DNA of 42,613 nucleotides from the NCBI GenBank assembly GCA_028287865.1, contig JAQBOU010000071.1, forward strand, positions 1 through 42,613, given 5' to 3'. The notes beneath the pieces were generated by a model, which was not told the origin of the DNA, ran no database searches, and saw only the letters and a list, made by a program, of their open reading frames with translations. Positions 34,782 through 42,613 of the stretch are shown here, in pieces (the stretch's first letter is position 1; every line of letters begins with the position of its first letter). This DNA is from Mucilaginibacter sp. Lineage in GTDB: Bacteria > Bacteroidota > Bacteroidia > Sphingobacteriales > Sphingobacteriaceae. A program made the translations under genes and the position numbers.

Positions 34782-35472
34782 CTTCGGTTACAAAATTAAA
34801 AAACAGGCCGGTAAATTGTTTTATATAATTTCGTTTTAAATTTATATCCTATTGCTAAATTATATTTAAACGCTCCGCTGTCGAAGTCCCTGACTTCAGA
34901 TACCCTTTGCTTGTATTGTTACGGATTTATCCAATCGACGACGCAATACGGATGGAAGGATAAATAATCTGATATATTTTTATTGGTTGCCTGTAATTTA
35001 TGATAAATCTTTTTATCCGCTATCTGAAGTCTCCGCTGTCGGAAGTCTCTGACTTCGGACTAGTATGACTGTAGTCTAAGACTACAGGTTTAGGGTATCC
35101 GTAGATACAATCTACAGACAGCGCATACAATCTTATTTCTTTCTTTCTTAAAACAAGGTTTAAGTGGTCACTTTTATTTGCATAGGGCCTCCCATATGTT
35201 ACTTAAAAACAGTAATTAAATCCAGGCAGGAACGCTGATCGAACTACAGATTGTTATAAAAACCCCACAAAAAAACAGTATCCATTTAAGAATACTGGTT
35301 GAAGTTTAAGAAAATAAAATAATGTCGCGGACTTATCTCAGAGTACCGCCATCTCTTTTGGCTGCGCTACAATACTCACTCCAAAGGGGGTACTATTGAC
35401 AAATGACTTGATAGGTTACCGAACGCTAGCCGGGAACAATATTCAACATCACTTTACTAATAAAGAATTAAC
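34782..35472. other. Repeat-rich non-coding gap left of marR
   Basis: 691 bases without a credible gene. It holds the first 129-bp direct repeat, two copies of a CTCCGCTGTCG-(G)AAGTC-YCT-GACTTC hairpin (stems at 34883-34897 and 35042-35056), CTGTAGTC-TAA-GACTACAG (35069-35087) and TAGATACAATCTACAGACAG (35102-35121). The remainder, 35130-35472, shows nothing I can assign. Confidence 0.7.
34887..35015. repeat. 129-bp direct repeat, left copy
   Basis: Matches 37682-37810 in length with four substitutions by eye (about 97% identity). It contains internal inverted words (GTATTG/CAATAC, ATTTATCC/GGATAAAT) and begins in a GACTTC hairpin. Together with the right copy it brackets the MFS-marR operon. 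Confidence 0.85.
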
Positions 35473-35934
35473 CTAATTGATAAATTCTGCCAGTGAACTA
35501 TTCATCTTCATGAGCATCTTTATACCGGCTTTGATATCCTGACCAGCAATATCTTTCGCTAAGGCAGCATAACATTCACTGGCCATAGGAGAAAGCTCCT
35601 TAATTAGCTCATGGGCTTTACGGGACAGAAGTATCAGTTTGTTCCTGCGGTCTTTTTCGTCTTCCTTTCGCGTTACCAAGCCGGCTTTTACCATGTTATC
35701 GATCAGATAGGTCATGCTGGACTTATCCTTAAAAAGCATATCGGCCAGTTCCTGTTGATTCAGGCCATCATGACTGCTCAATTGTTTCATGATCTCCAGT
35801 ACCTCGAAACTAATGCTGATCCCCGCTTCTTTCAATTTTACCTGGAACATTTTACGCAATTTATACCGCAGTTCAAAAATGGACTGGCAAAATTCAATAA
35901 CAAGCTCGGGTTTTTGATCAGGTTGCATATACAA
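35473..35934 (-). CDS. MarR-family transcriptional regulator
   Basis: 153 residues. A winged-helix core with LEIMKQLSSHDGLNQQELADMLFKDKSSMTYLIDNMVKAGLVTRKEDEKDRRNKLILLSRKA shows the recognition helix and the DxRxK-like wing of MarR proteins. It lies 12 bp downstream of the efflux pump gene on the same strand, so the pair form an operon and the regulator most likely represses it in response to a transported compound. The effector is unknown. Start ATG at 35934 chosen; a second Met two codons later is equally possible. Confidence 0.92.
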   Translation of the reverse strand: MYMQPDQKPELVIEFCQSIFELRYKLRKMFQVKLKEAGISISFEVLEIMKQLSSHDGLNQQELADMLFKDKSSMTYLIDNMVKAGLVTRKEDEKDRRNKLILLSRKAHELIKELSPMASECYAALAKDIAGQDIKAGIKMLMKMNSSLAEFIN

Positions 35935-35946
35935 AGCTAATTAAAT

Positions 35947-37527
35947 TTAATGCGCGGCATCTGCCAGGCTGACCTTACTTTTTGATTTTTTGACGAACAA
36001 GAGTACAAACGGGACGAAAATTACAAAAACGATGCCCACCAGCATAAAAATATCCATATAGGACAGGAGCGTGGACTGCATGGTCACCGAATTATCCATC
36101 ATTTGATAAGCCATATTTCGGGAGGTCAGGCTGTCGGCACCATGGCTGTGCATCCCTGCTGCCAGCATGGCGACCCGGTTTTGCACCGTTGGATCATTTA
36201 CATTCAGGTGACTGATTACATTGACCCGGTGGATACTGGTGTCGCGGGACAGGAACGTGGAAATAAGCGCTACGCCAAAAGAACCGCCCAACTGGCGCAT
36301 CATGCCGGTAAAGGCGGCCCCCTGTCCGATCTCCTGACCTTTAAGCGTGGATAGCGACATGGTGCTGACCGGAACAGATAGCAAACCCATGCCCAAACCA
36401 CGTACAATCAGTGGCCAGAAAAAATCACCTGCACTGGTATTAGGTGTGATGATCCTGTAACACATCATGCAAAATATATAGAAGATGAACATGCCTATGG
36501 CGATCAGGTATTTTTGCTGTACGCCTTTTTGGATGAGCATAGCTACAGCCGGCATCATGACTGCCACGAACAGTGTACTGGGTAATTGGAGCAAGCCGGC
36601 CTGTTGCGCGGTCCAGCCCAATAGGGACTGCGTAAACAATGGGATAACGAATGTGGAACCGAACGTCCCAAACCCCATAATAAAAGACAGGATGACCCCC
36701 ATTCTTAAATTGCCGTTTTTCAATACCAGTAAATTAACCACCGGGAATTTCGTTTCCAGCTGCCGCCAGATAAATAAATATAAGCCCAGGAAAGCAGTAA
36801 TACATAAAGTGATGATCAGGCTGCTGTTGAACCAATCGTCTTCCTGACCCTTTTCCAGCACATATTGCAGGGAGGAAATGCCTACGGCCAGTAAAAAAAT
36901 ACCCAACCAGTCGATCTCACTTGCAGACCTTTTTTTCTCATAGGTGGGGCTCCTTATATAGCTCAGTGTAAGCAGTGTAGCAACAATACCGACCGGGATA
37001 TTGATATAAAAGATAAAAGGCCAGGAATAGTTATCAACGATATAGCCACCTAACGGCGGTCCTAATGTTGGCCCTACAATGATGCCTAATACATAGATGG
37101 CCTGGGCCATCGCACGTTTTTCCGGTGCCCAGCTTTCCGTAATGATGGTTTGCGAAGTAACCAGTAAAGCGCCGCCGCCCATTCCCTGCAAAAACCGGAA
37201 GATGATGAGTTCGGTAATTGAATGCGCGTTGCCGCATAAAAAGGAACAAACAGTAAACAGAATGATCGAAGCCGCGAAATAATTGCGGCGGCCAAACTGC
37301 TGTGAAAGCCAGCTGGTAAGCGGGATGATGATCACGTTCGCTAAAGAATAGGCAGTAATTACCCAGCTGATCTCGTTCAGCGTCGCGCCCATGCTTCCCC
37401 GCATATTATTCAAGGCTACGTTAACGATTGTAGTATCAATAATCTCCAATAAGGCACAAAATACCGCCGTAACGGTAATTATGACCAGTCTTGGACCATG
37501 CTCAATTAACGATTCTTGCTGATTCAT
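35947..37527 (-). CDS. DHA2-family (EmrB/QacA-type) MFS drug efflux transporter
   Basis: 526 residues, right for a 14-TM DHA2 antiporter. TM1 motif CALLEIIDTTIVNVALNNM (the conserved D in TM1). Motif A-like loop SWLSQQFGRRNYF. Motif C-like segment VLGIIVGPTLGPPLGGYIVDNYSWPFIFYINIPVGI. Proton-driven export of a hydrophobic or cationic compound from the inner membrane is expected. There is no EmrA-type or TolC-type partner gene here. First gene of the operon with marR. Promoter at 37532-37563. Confidence 0.95.
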   Translation of the reverse strand: MNQQESLIEHGPRLVIITVTAVFCALLEIIDTTIVNVALNNMRGSMGATLNEISWVITAYSLANVIIIPLTSWLSQQFGRRNYFAASIILFTVCSFLCGNAHSITELIIFRFLQGMGGGALLVTSQTIITESWAPEKRAMAQAIYVLGIIVGPTLGPPLGGYIVDNYSWPFIFYINIPVGIVATLLTLSYIRSPTYEKKRSASEIDWLGIFLLAVGISSLQYVLEKGQEDDWFNSSLIITLCITAFLGLYLFIWRQLETKFPVVNLLVLKNGNLRMGVILSFIMGFGTFGSTFVIPLFTQSLLGWTAQQAGLLQLPSTLFVAVMMPAVAMLIQKGVQQKYLIAIGMFIFYIFCMMCYRIITPNTSAGDFFWPLIVRGLGMGLLSVPVSTMSLSTLKGQEIGQGAAFTGMMRQLGGSFGVALISTFLSRDTSIHRVNVISHLNVNDPTVQNRVAMLAAGMHSHGADSLTSRNMAYQMMDNSVTMQSTLLSYMDIFMLVGIVFVIFVPFVLLFVKKSKSKVSLADAAH

Positions 37528-37531
37528 TACA

Positions 37532-37563
37532 CAAAGTTAGAAATCAAACGGTTTAAATTCAAA
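37532..37563 (-). promoter_or_regulatory. Promoter of the MFS-marR operon
   Basis: On the minus strand TTTG (37563-37560), 20 bases, then TAACTTTG (37539-37532) fit the Bacteroidota -33/-7 consensus TTTG-N17-23-TAnnTTTG. The -7 box ends five bases before the ATG, so the mRNA would be leaderless or nearly so. Confidence 0.65.
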
Positions 37564-37598
37564 CTAATTTATTTTTTTTTGTAAACAAATACCTATCA

Positions 37599-37679
37599 AT
37601 GACAAGATTTCTATTTACCTTTCTTCTTTTATGCAGCTCAATAATCACATTTGCGCAGAAAAATATACCAACTGTCTGA
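37599..37679 (+). pseudogene. Truncated exported-protein stub (signal peptide only)
   Basis: ATG at 37599 opens a 26-codon frame, MTRFLFTFLLLCSSIITFAQ then KNIPTV and TGA. The first 20 residues are an excellent signal peptide, but the mature protein is missing. The frame ends exactly where similarity to the left 129-bp repeat begins, so a gene was probably cut off when the repeat arrived. A functional micropeptide cannot be excluded. Confidence 0.6.
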
Positions 37680-37681
37680 AA

Positions 37682-37810
37682 TCCCTGACTTCAGATACCC
37701 TTTGCTTGTATTGTTACGGATTTATCCAATCGACGACGCAATACGGATGGAAGGATAAATAATCTGACATATTTTTATCAGCTGCCTGTAATTTATGATA
37801 AATCTTTTTA
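37682..37810. repeat. 129-bp direct repeat, right copy
   Basis: Same length and order as 34887-35015, four substitutions. Weaker similarity reaches about ten bases further left (CTGTC), up to the last codons of the truncated stub. A small stem CCTGC-TCACAG-GCAGG (37827-37842) follows before the oxidase gene; otherwise the stretch 37811-37873 is unremarkable. Confidence 0.85.
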
Positions 37811-37873
37811 CATTTATCACGTGAAACCTGCTCACAGGCAGGAAGAAACAACAAATCAAACCTAATCACAGTT

Positions 37874-39622
37874 ATGGAAAATTACCTGCACGGCCTGCTC
37901 GACGAAAGCGATGACCAAATCATTACAGACTATCTTAATTATTTAGACAAGGGCATACCAAAAGCCCGCAAGCCCAAGAACGTTTTAATTTTAGGTGCCG
38001 GTATAGCAGGTATGGTTGCCGCCGCTATGTTGAAAAAAGCGGGCCATAAGGTGACCATTGTTGAAGCAAATTTCCGCGTGGGCGGCCGGATCAAAACGTT
38101 CAGGAACACTGCCGATAAAAAGATCTTTGAAGATGATACCATGTACGCCGAAGCAGGGGCAATGCGCATCCCAACCGTGCACAAAATGGTTTTTAAGATC
38201 ATTGAGCAGTTGGGCCTAAAGGTAGAACCCTTTTATTATGTTGCGGTGGATAAAAAGGAAGCCATCGCTTACCAGGCGAACCCCCAAAAGGCCCCCATCC
38301 CTGCCCGAACCCGCAATACACTTTACTATGTAAACTACAAAAAAGTGGTGCAGAACGTGATTTTTAAAGATGGCGCCGATATCAATAAGCTATTGGATTA
38401 TAACCTGCTGAGCAGTGATATAAATGCTGCCGGCAAACAGCGTGCTGATCTGTTACTGGCAAGCCTGCTAAAACCTTTAAAGGCCTTTATCGCACAAGAT
38501 CCTCAAAATAACTGGCCAAAACTGATAGCCCGTTTCGGCGAGTACTCCATGAGGCGCTTCCTGGTAGAGCAAAGCATTTATTCGGACAATGCAATCGAGA
38601 TGATCGGGGTGATCCAAAACCTGGAATCGCGGATGGCCTATGATTTTATCCAGAGCTTTATCGAGGCAAATGTTATTAAGGACGATACCGACTTTATGCA
38701 GATAGTAGGCGGTACCGACCTGTTGGCTACAGAATATTTCAAGGCACATCAGCTGGGAGATAATACCTATTTTGATTGCAGGGTCACCGGCCTGTTTATG
38801 GATAAAAAGACCGGTAAGGTAAAAGTAACCACCAACGTGGAGGTTGAGCGCAGCGATGAAGCTTACAGAAGCGCCGGCAGGAAAGTGTTTGATCAGCCAG
38901 TGGACGACCAGGAGTTTGACGAAGTGATAGTAACCATTCCGTTTTCGTCCCTGCGGCACGTATATGTTAAACCGGGCTTTGAACAACTGAAACGCAAGGC
39001 TATAAGGGAGCTGCATTATGATTCGGCTACCAAGATTCTGCTGGAATTCAGGGAGCGATGGTGGGAGGAAGCGCCTTACAACATAGTGGGCGGAGGATCG
39101 ATCACCGATTTTTCGAACAGGTTTGTCTATTATCCGAGTATGGATATTGGCGGTATCATATCAAAGCACGGTGTGATCCTGGCATCTTACTGCTGGTCGG
39201 ACGAGGCGAGCAGGTGGGATTCAATGGACGATGATGAAAGGTATTATTATGCATTAAAGAACCTGGCGATCATGCATGCTCCTGATGATGAAAAAGAGCA
39301 GCAGCGCATCACCAACCTCGCCGTGATAACGCCCGAAACTGATAAGGATGTGGAGTACAATAAACAAAAGAAAGTGATCGGCGCCGCTACACAAAGCTGG
39401 ATGCGCGATCCCTATGCTTTCGGCGAAGCCGCCATCTTTAATCCCGGCCAGCTTCATTTGCTGCAAAAACATATTATATCAACCGAGTGGAATGGAAAAG
39501 CGCATTTTGCCGGTGAGCATACCTCACTTAAACATGCCTGGATAGAGGGTGCGATAGAATCCGGGATCCGCACGGCGCTTGAAGTAAATGAAACCGTTGG
39601 TAATTTAAATAATCCTAAATAA
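37874..39622 (+). CDS. Flavin-dependent amine/L-amino-acid oxidase
   Basis: 582 residues. FAD-binding Rossmann start [29 protein letters not shown] with GAGIAG at 41-46, acidic E64 and GGR at 70-72; C-terminal FAD block [27 protein letters not shown] substrate-side arginine is suggested by AEAGAMRIP (AMR motif), which in L-amino-acid oxidases and tryptophan monooxygenase-like enzymes binds the carboxylate. No signal peptide, so cytoplasmic. The next gene begins one base after its stop, implying co-transcription and a shared pathway: oxidation of an amino acid to a 2-oxo acid. Substrate (aromatic, branched or other) is not decidable here. Confidence 0.9.
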   Translation: MENYLHGLLDESDDQIITDYLNYLDKGIPKARKPKNVLILGAGIAGMVAAAMLKKAGHKVTIVEANFRVGGRIKTFRNTADKKIFEDDTMYAEAGAMRIPTVHKMVFKIIEQLGLKVEPFYYVAVDKKEAIAYQANPQKAPIPARTRNTLYYVNYKKVVQNVIFKDGADINKLLDYNLLSSDINAAGKQRADLLLASLLKPLKAFIAQDPQNNWPKLIARFGEYSMRRFLVEQSIYSDNAIEMIGVIQNLESRMAYDFIQSFIEANVIKDDTDFMQIVGGTDLLATEYFKAHQLGDNTYFDCRVTGLFMDKKTGKVKVTTNVEVERSDEAYRSAGRKVFDQPVDDQEFDEVIVTIPFSSLRHVYVKPGFEQLKRKAIRELHYDSATKILLEFRERWWEEAPYNIVGGGSITDFSNRFVYYPSMDIGGIISKHGVILASYCWSDEASRWDSMDDDERYYYALKNLAIMHAPDDEKEQQRITNLAVITPETDKDVEYNKQKKVIGAATQSWMRDPYAFGEAAIFNPGQLHLLQKHIISTEWNGKAHFAGEHTSLKHAWIEGAIESGIRTALEVNETVGNLNNPK

Positions 39623-39623
39623 C

Positions 39624-41393
39624 ATGTCAGATAATAACCAGGTTACCGTAGCCAAATATTTGCAGATACGTTTAGAGCAAATGGGCCTGACCCATTTGTT
39701 TGGCATAGCCGGCAATTACACGGCGCCTTTTTTAAATACGATCATCGAAGATAAAAATTCAAAGATTACGGTGATTAATGACACCAACGAGATCAACGCA
39801 GGTCATTGCGCTGATGCTTTTGCACGCCTTAAAGGGTTCTCTGCCGTTGCGGTAACCTACGGCGTAGGAGCGTTCACTTTGTTGAATTCGGTTGCCGGCT
39901 CTTATGTAGAACACTGCCCGGTGCTGGTGATCAACGGCGCGCCAACAAGCAGCGATCAGCTGAAAAACATTGCCCAGGGGCTGCTTTCGTCTCACATGAC
40001 GGGGGATATGTACAGCAATATCAATGTATATCAAAACGTAACGGTTGCCGCACAGCAGGTAACCAGCTGCATAGATGCACCTTATAAGATTGACGCGGTA
40101 CTGGATGCCTGTATTTTATATGGCAAGCCGGTTTACCTGGAGGTTTTTGAGGATGTATGGCGTATGAAATGCCATGCGCCAGTAGCGCCGTTGATCCAAA
40201 GCGCTTTAAAAGGCTGTGTTGAAAATGCCCAAAAAGCTGCAAATCATGTTGCCGCACTCGCCAAAGGTAAAAAAATCATATTTTGGGGCGGCATTGAGAT
40301 ACAGCGCTATAAACTGCAAAAGGAATTTATAGAGTTGATAGAGGCAACAGGAGTAGAGTTTGTAACGTCCATCCTGGGAAAGTCGATAGTATCTGAAGAT
40401 CACCCCAAGTTTAAGGGCGTATTTAATGGCAATGCCTCGCCCAAAGATGTGCAGGACCGGTTTAAGCTGGCAGATCTCAAGATAGGCCTGGGGGTTTGGA
40501 CTACCGGGAAAAACCTGGGTGGGTTTGATGTATGGACAGACAGCACCGTATTAGCAAGCCATACAGGTGTTAGGATAGGTGCGGGCTACGAGCCCAATGT
40601 GTCGCTGAAAGATTTCCTGGTCTTTTTGAAAGAAGCGCTGGTTAAAGCAAAAGCCCAGGCATATCACATGTACCCGGCAGGTTTATCAAATGCTCAATTT
40701 GTTGTGGGCGAAGCTGAAATAAAGGTAGTTTCTCAGCCCGTTACGTATGACCGGTTTTTTTCGCGGATCAATAGCTTTATTACTAAAGACCATGTGGTGG
40801 TAGCTGATGCAGGCTTCCCCTTGCTTGGCGCGCAGGGCATCCATATTGCCGAGGCTAACGGCTTTGTGGCGCAGGCGTCCTGGCTGTCTATCGGCTATTC
40901 CGTACCGGCGGCAACAGGAGTAAAATGTGCCAGGCCGGATAAAAGAGCGGTAGTTTTTGTAGGCGATGGTGCTTTCCAGGAAACATGCCAGGCCATATCC
41001 ACACAGAATAAATTAGGGCACGATACGATTGTTTTTGTTTTGGATAACGAAATATACGGCATTGAACAAATGCTGGTTAATCCGAATCCTTTCAGGGGCG
41101 AAGACAAAATAGTTTATGAACAGCAGGATCTCAACACCGTGTATCCATACAATGAAATGCACCCCTGGAAATACGCAAAGCTGGTTGACGTATTTGGCGG
41201 AAATGGATTTGAAATAACCAATATGCATGAGCTGGAGGAAGTTTTAACGCAACTGCCCGGTATTACCAGCAACGTGATAGTACATGTACACCTGCCAAAA
41301 ACTGATATCCCTGAAGCAATAGCCTATAAGAATAAAAAAGCAGGAGAAGACGAAGTGCCTTATCCCAAAGAACCAAAGTGGACGTTGTGTTGA
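39624..41393 (+). CDS. ThDP-dependent 2-oxoacid decarboxylase (pyruvate/indolepyruvate decarboxylase-like)
   Basis: 589 residues, three-domain ThDP fold of the PDC/IPDC type. The N-terminal PYR domain has HLFGIAGNYTAPFLNTI and NEINAGHCADAFAR, with catalytic E56. The C-terminal PP domain has GDGAFQET (GDG near 447) and VLDNEIYGIEQ (N475), the ThDP/Mg motif. In the region where PDCs carry the His-His pair (LHHxLG) this protein has SSHMTG (S123, H124), so the first His is replaced. Following an amino-acid oxidase by one base, it probably decarboxylates the resulting 2-oxo acid to an aldehyde. Acetohydroxyacid synthase-like carboligation is less likely on motifs. Confidence 0.88.
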   Translation: MSDNNQVTVAKYLQIRLEQMGLTHLFGIAGNYTAPFLNTIIEDKNSKITVINDTNEINAGHCADAFARLKGFSAVAVTYGVGAFTLLNSVAGSYVEHCPVLVINGAPTSSDQLKNIAQGLLSSHMTGDMYSNINVYQNVTVAAQQVTSCIDAPYKIDAVLDACILYGKPVYLEVFEDVWRMKCHAPVAPLIQSALKGCVENAQKAANHVAALAKGKKIIFWGGIEIQRYKLQKEFIELIEATGVEFVTSILGKSIVSEDHPKFKGVFNGNASPKDVQDRFKLADLKIGLGVWTTGKNLGGFDVWTDSTVLASHTGVRIGAGYEPNVSLKDFLVFLKEALVKAKAQAYHMYPAGLSNAQFVVGEAEIKVVSQPVTYDRFFSRINSFITKDHVVVADAGFPLLGAQGIHIAEANGFVAQASWLSIGYSVPAATGVKCARPDKRAVVFVGDGAFQETCQAISTQNKLGHDTIVFVLDNEIYGIEQMLVNPNPFRGEDKIVYEQQDLNTVYPYNEMHPWKYAKLVDVFGGNGFEITNMHELEEVLTQLPGITSNVIVHVHLPKTDIPEAIAYKNKKAGEDEVPYPKEPKWTLC

Positions 41394-41695
41394 TCAGTCA
41401 AATAAGGATTTAAAAATCGGCTGCAACGATGAAGTTGTGGGTGTTTGAGGTTCAATGCGCCCTGAATGCCACCGGTATGATTGGTAAAGGCTGGTACTGA
41501 CAAAACAGTGTCACCACTTTTATCATCCAGGTACTTTATATTTGTTATTTACTCGTTGTTCGAAGTTTATAACTATTCCTATTTTTTACCGGACAGTAAT
41601 AGATACAATCTACGGACAGGTGGATAGAATCCCTTATTCGACATTAATCTAAAAAAACAACTTCTTAAAAAACCTCATTCCAAATCACATTCCGC
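41394..41695. other. Non-coding gap before the ATPase gene
   Basis: 302 bases. It contains TAGATACAATCTACGGACAG (41600-41619), one substitution from 35102-35121, whose TAGAT-ACA-ATCTA core is a hairpin of the same dispersed family. No clear terminator for the decarboxylase gene and no clear promoter box were found. Confidence 0.6.
41600..41619. repeat. Dispersed hairpin repeat TAGATACAATCTAC
   Basis: TAGAT-ACA-ATCTA stem-loop followed by CGGACAG; the copy at 35102-35121 reads CAGACAG. The two are 6.5 kb apart. Confidence 0.6.
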
Positions 41696-42613
41696 ATGTA
41701 CCACACCGCCGACCGTCCCCTGTTAATTGAAATGATCCGCACGGAAGCGCGGGATTTCACCAGCCGCGCTAAAAAAGCCGGTAAGTTTGGCCAGGTTCCT
41801 GAGTCGCATCCCGGTAAAAGCCTGTTCAGTATTTATTCTGCCAACCAATGGATGGAAAAGGAAAAAAATACGTCCCGTCCCAAAATGCTCTTTGGCGAAT
41901 TCTGGCATGAGGGCGAGCTGTGCATCCTGTTTGCTGATACCAACGCCGGTAAATCTGTGCTGGGTGTGCAGCTGGGCAATAGCCTGGCCGGGCGGGAGCA
42001 GCTTGCGCCGTTTGATCTGGAGGCCGAGCAGGCCAATGTGGTGTATTTGGATTTTGAGCTTTCGGGCAAGCAGTTCCAGGCGCGATACACTCACAACGAG
42101 GTTACCTATAATTTTAACAAGGGATTTTTCCGTGCCGAGTTTAACCCTGCCGCCGATATGCCCTTCAACTTTAAAACTTACGACGAGTATATGAACGGCG
42201 CCATTGAGTACGCCATTAAAAGTACCGGGGCGGATGTGGTGATCATTGATAACATTACCTGCCTGCGCAGCGGAACCGAGCGTGCCTCCGATGCACTGCC
42301 GCTGATGAAGCATTTAAAGGCGCTTAAAACCAAATACCAGCTTTCTATACTGGTGCTGGCGCATACACCCAAGCGCAACCCTGCAAAGCCCATTACCCGC
42401 AACGACCTGCAGGGCAGTAAAATGCTCATCAACTTTTGCGACAGTGCCTTTGCCATCGGCCAAAGCTCCCGCGACACGGGGCTGCGCTATTTGAAACAGG
42501 TAAAGCAGCGCGCCACCCACGAAGTTTACGGCGAAGATAATGTGTGCCTGTTCCGCATTGTTAAACCACTTAACTTTTTAAGGTGCGAGTTTGTTGGCTA
42601 TGCCCGTGAAGGC
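41696..42613 (+). CDS. RepA-like AAA/RecA-fold ATPase, partial (3' end outside window)
   Basis: The frame is open from ATG 41696 to the last base (306 codons); an in-frame stop at 41666-41668 supports this start. Walker A-like ADTNAGKS (80-87, first Gly replaced by Ala) follows GELCILF. Walker B VVIIDN is at 181-186. Later blocks LVLAHTPKR, DLQGSKMLINFCDSAFAIGQS and RYLKQVKQR are typical of the hexameric helicase/RepA-like (AAA_25) proteins of Bacteroidota plasmids and integrated elements. GC is clearly higher than in the permease region (about 55-57% in two 60-base rows read against 27% in one permease row). Possibly part of a mobile element lying to the right. Confidence 0.85.
   Translation, partial: MYHTADRPLLIEMIRTEARDFTSRAKKAGKFGQVPESHPGKSLFSIYSANQWMEKEKNTSRPKMLFGEFWHEGELCILFADTNAGKSVLGVQLGNSLAGREQLAPFDLEAEQANVVYLDFELSGKQFQARYTHNEVTYNFNKGFFRAEFNPAADMPFNFKTYDEYMNGAIEYAIKSTGADVVIIDNITCLRSGTERASDALPLMKHLKALKTKYQLSILVLAHTPKRNPAKPITRNDLQGSKMLINFCDSAFAIGQSSRDTGLRYLKQVKQRATHEVYGEDNVCLFRIVKPLNFLRCEFVGYAREG

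Noticed and set aside
41723..42313. 196-codon open frame on the minus strand near the right end
   Set aside because: It is antisense to the RepA-like ATPase, whose frame is open to the window end with Walker motifs; GC-rich DNA produces long antisense frames.

Overview
The window looks like chromosomal DNA of a Bacteroidota bacterium, most likely Sphingobacteriaceae (Mucilaginibacter/Pedobacter-like). The evidence is long arrays of ~800-residue FtsX/MacB-type permeases, TAnnTTTG-type -7 promoter boxes, intergenic REP-like repeats of kinds familiar from that family, and the family assignments of most proteins. The genus is an inference; no rRNA or tRNA gene is present.

Layout. (1) 1-19415, plus strand: the end of one ABC permease and seven complete tandem paralogues, each about 790-840 aa and ending in the same SLRSE tail, with no ATPase gene in the window. 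A 347-residue exported protein with strict 18-residue TSGGS repeats interrupts the array and is followed by a strong terminator. A pair of 17-bp dyads 22 bp apart then precedes the second block of permeases. (2) 19436-27007, minus strand: a complete assimilatory sulfate reduction operon, transcribed from the right: siroheme sulfite reductase, uroporphyrinogen-III methyltransferase, a precorrin-2 dehydrogenase/TauE-type transporter fusion, 4Fe-4S APS reductase (cysH), cysD and cysN. Together they take sulfate to APS, sulfite and sulfide and make the siroheme cofactor. cysC is absent, which fits an APS-type rather than PAPS-type reductase. (3) 26863-27018: an apparent cysteine attenuator. It comprises a 21-codon leader ORF with three consecutive Cys codons, three mutually exclusive RNA pairings and a U-tailed terminator just before the sulfite reductase start. 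An Rrf2 regulator with four clustered cysteines lies immediately upstream. I consider this the most interesting element of the window.

(4) 27673-30412: a MOSC-domain protein and, divergently, a GMC-type FAD oxidoreductase. (5) 30413-31133: non-coding and repeat-rich. (6) 31134-34781, minus strand: a copper-handling cluster with a multicopper oxidase fused to a CopB-like outer-membrane barrel, a DUF3347 protein and a small Cys-rich exported protein. (7) 34782-37873: a DHA2-type efflux pump and a MarR regulator in one operon, flanked by two direct copies of a 129-bp repeat. A truncated signal-peptide stub abuts the right copy.

(8) 37874-41393, plus strand: a flavin amine/amino-acid oxidase one base upstream of a pyruvate-decarboxylase-like ThDP enzyme. 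The pair could convert an amino acid to a 2-oxo acid and then to an aldehyde. (9) 41696 to the end: the start of a RepA-like ATPase with visibly higher GC, possibly the edge of a mobile element.
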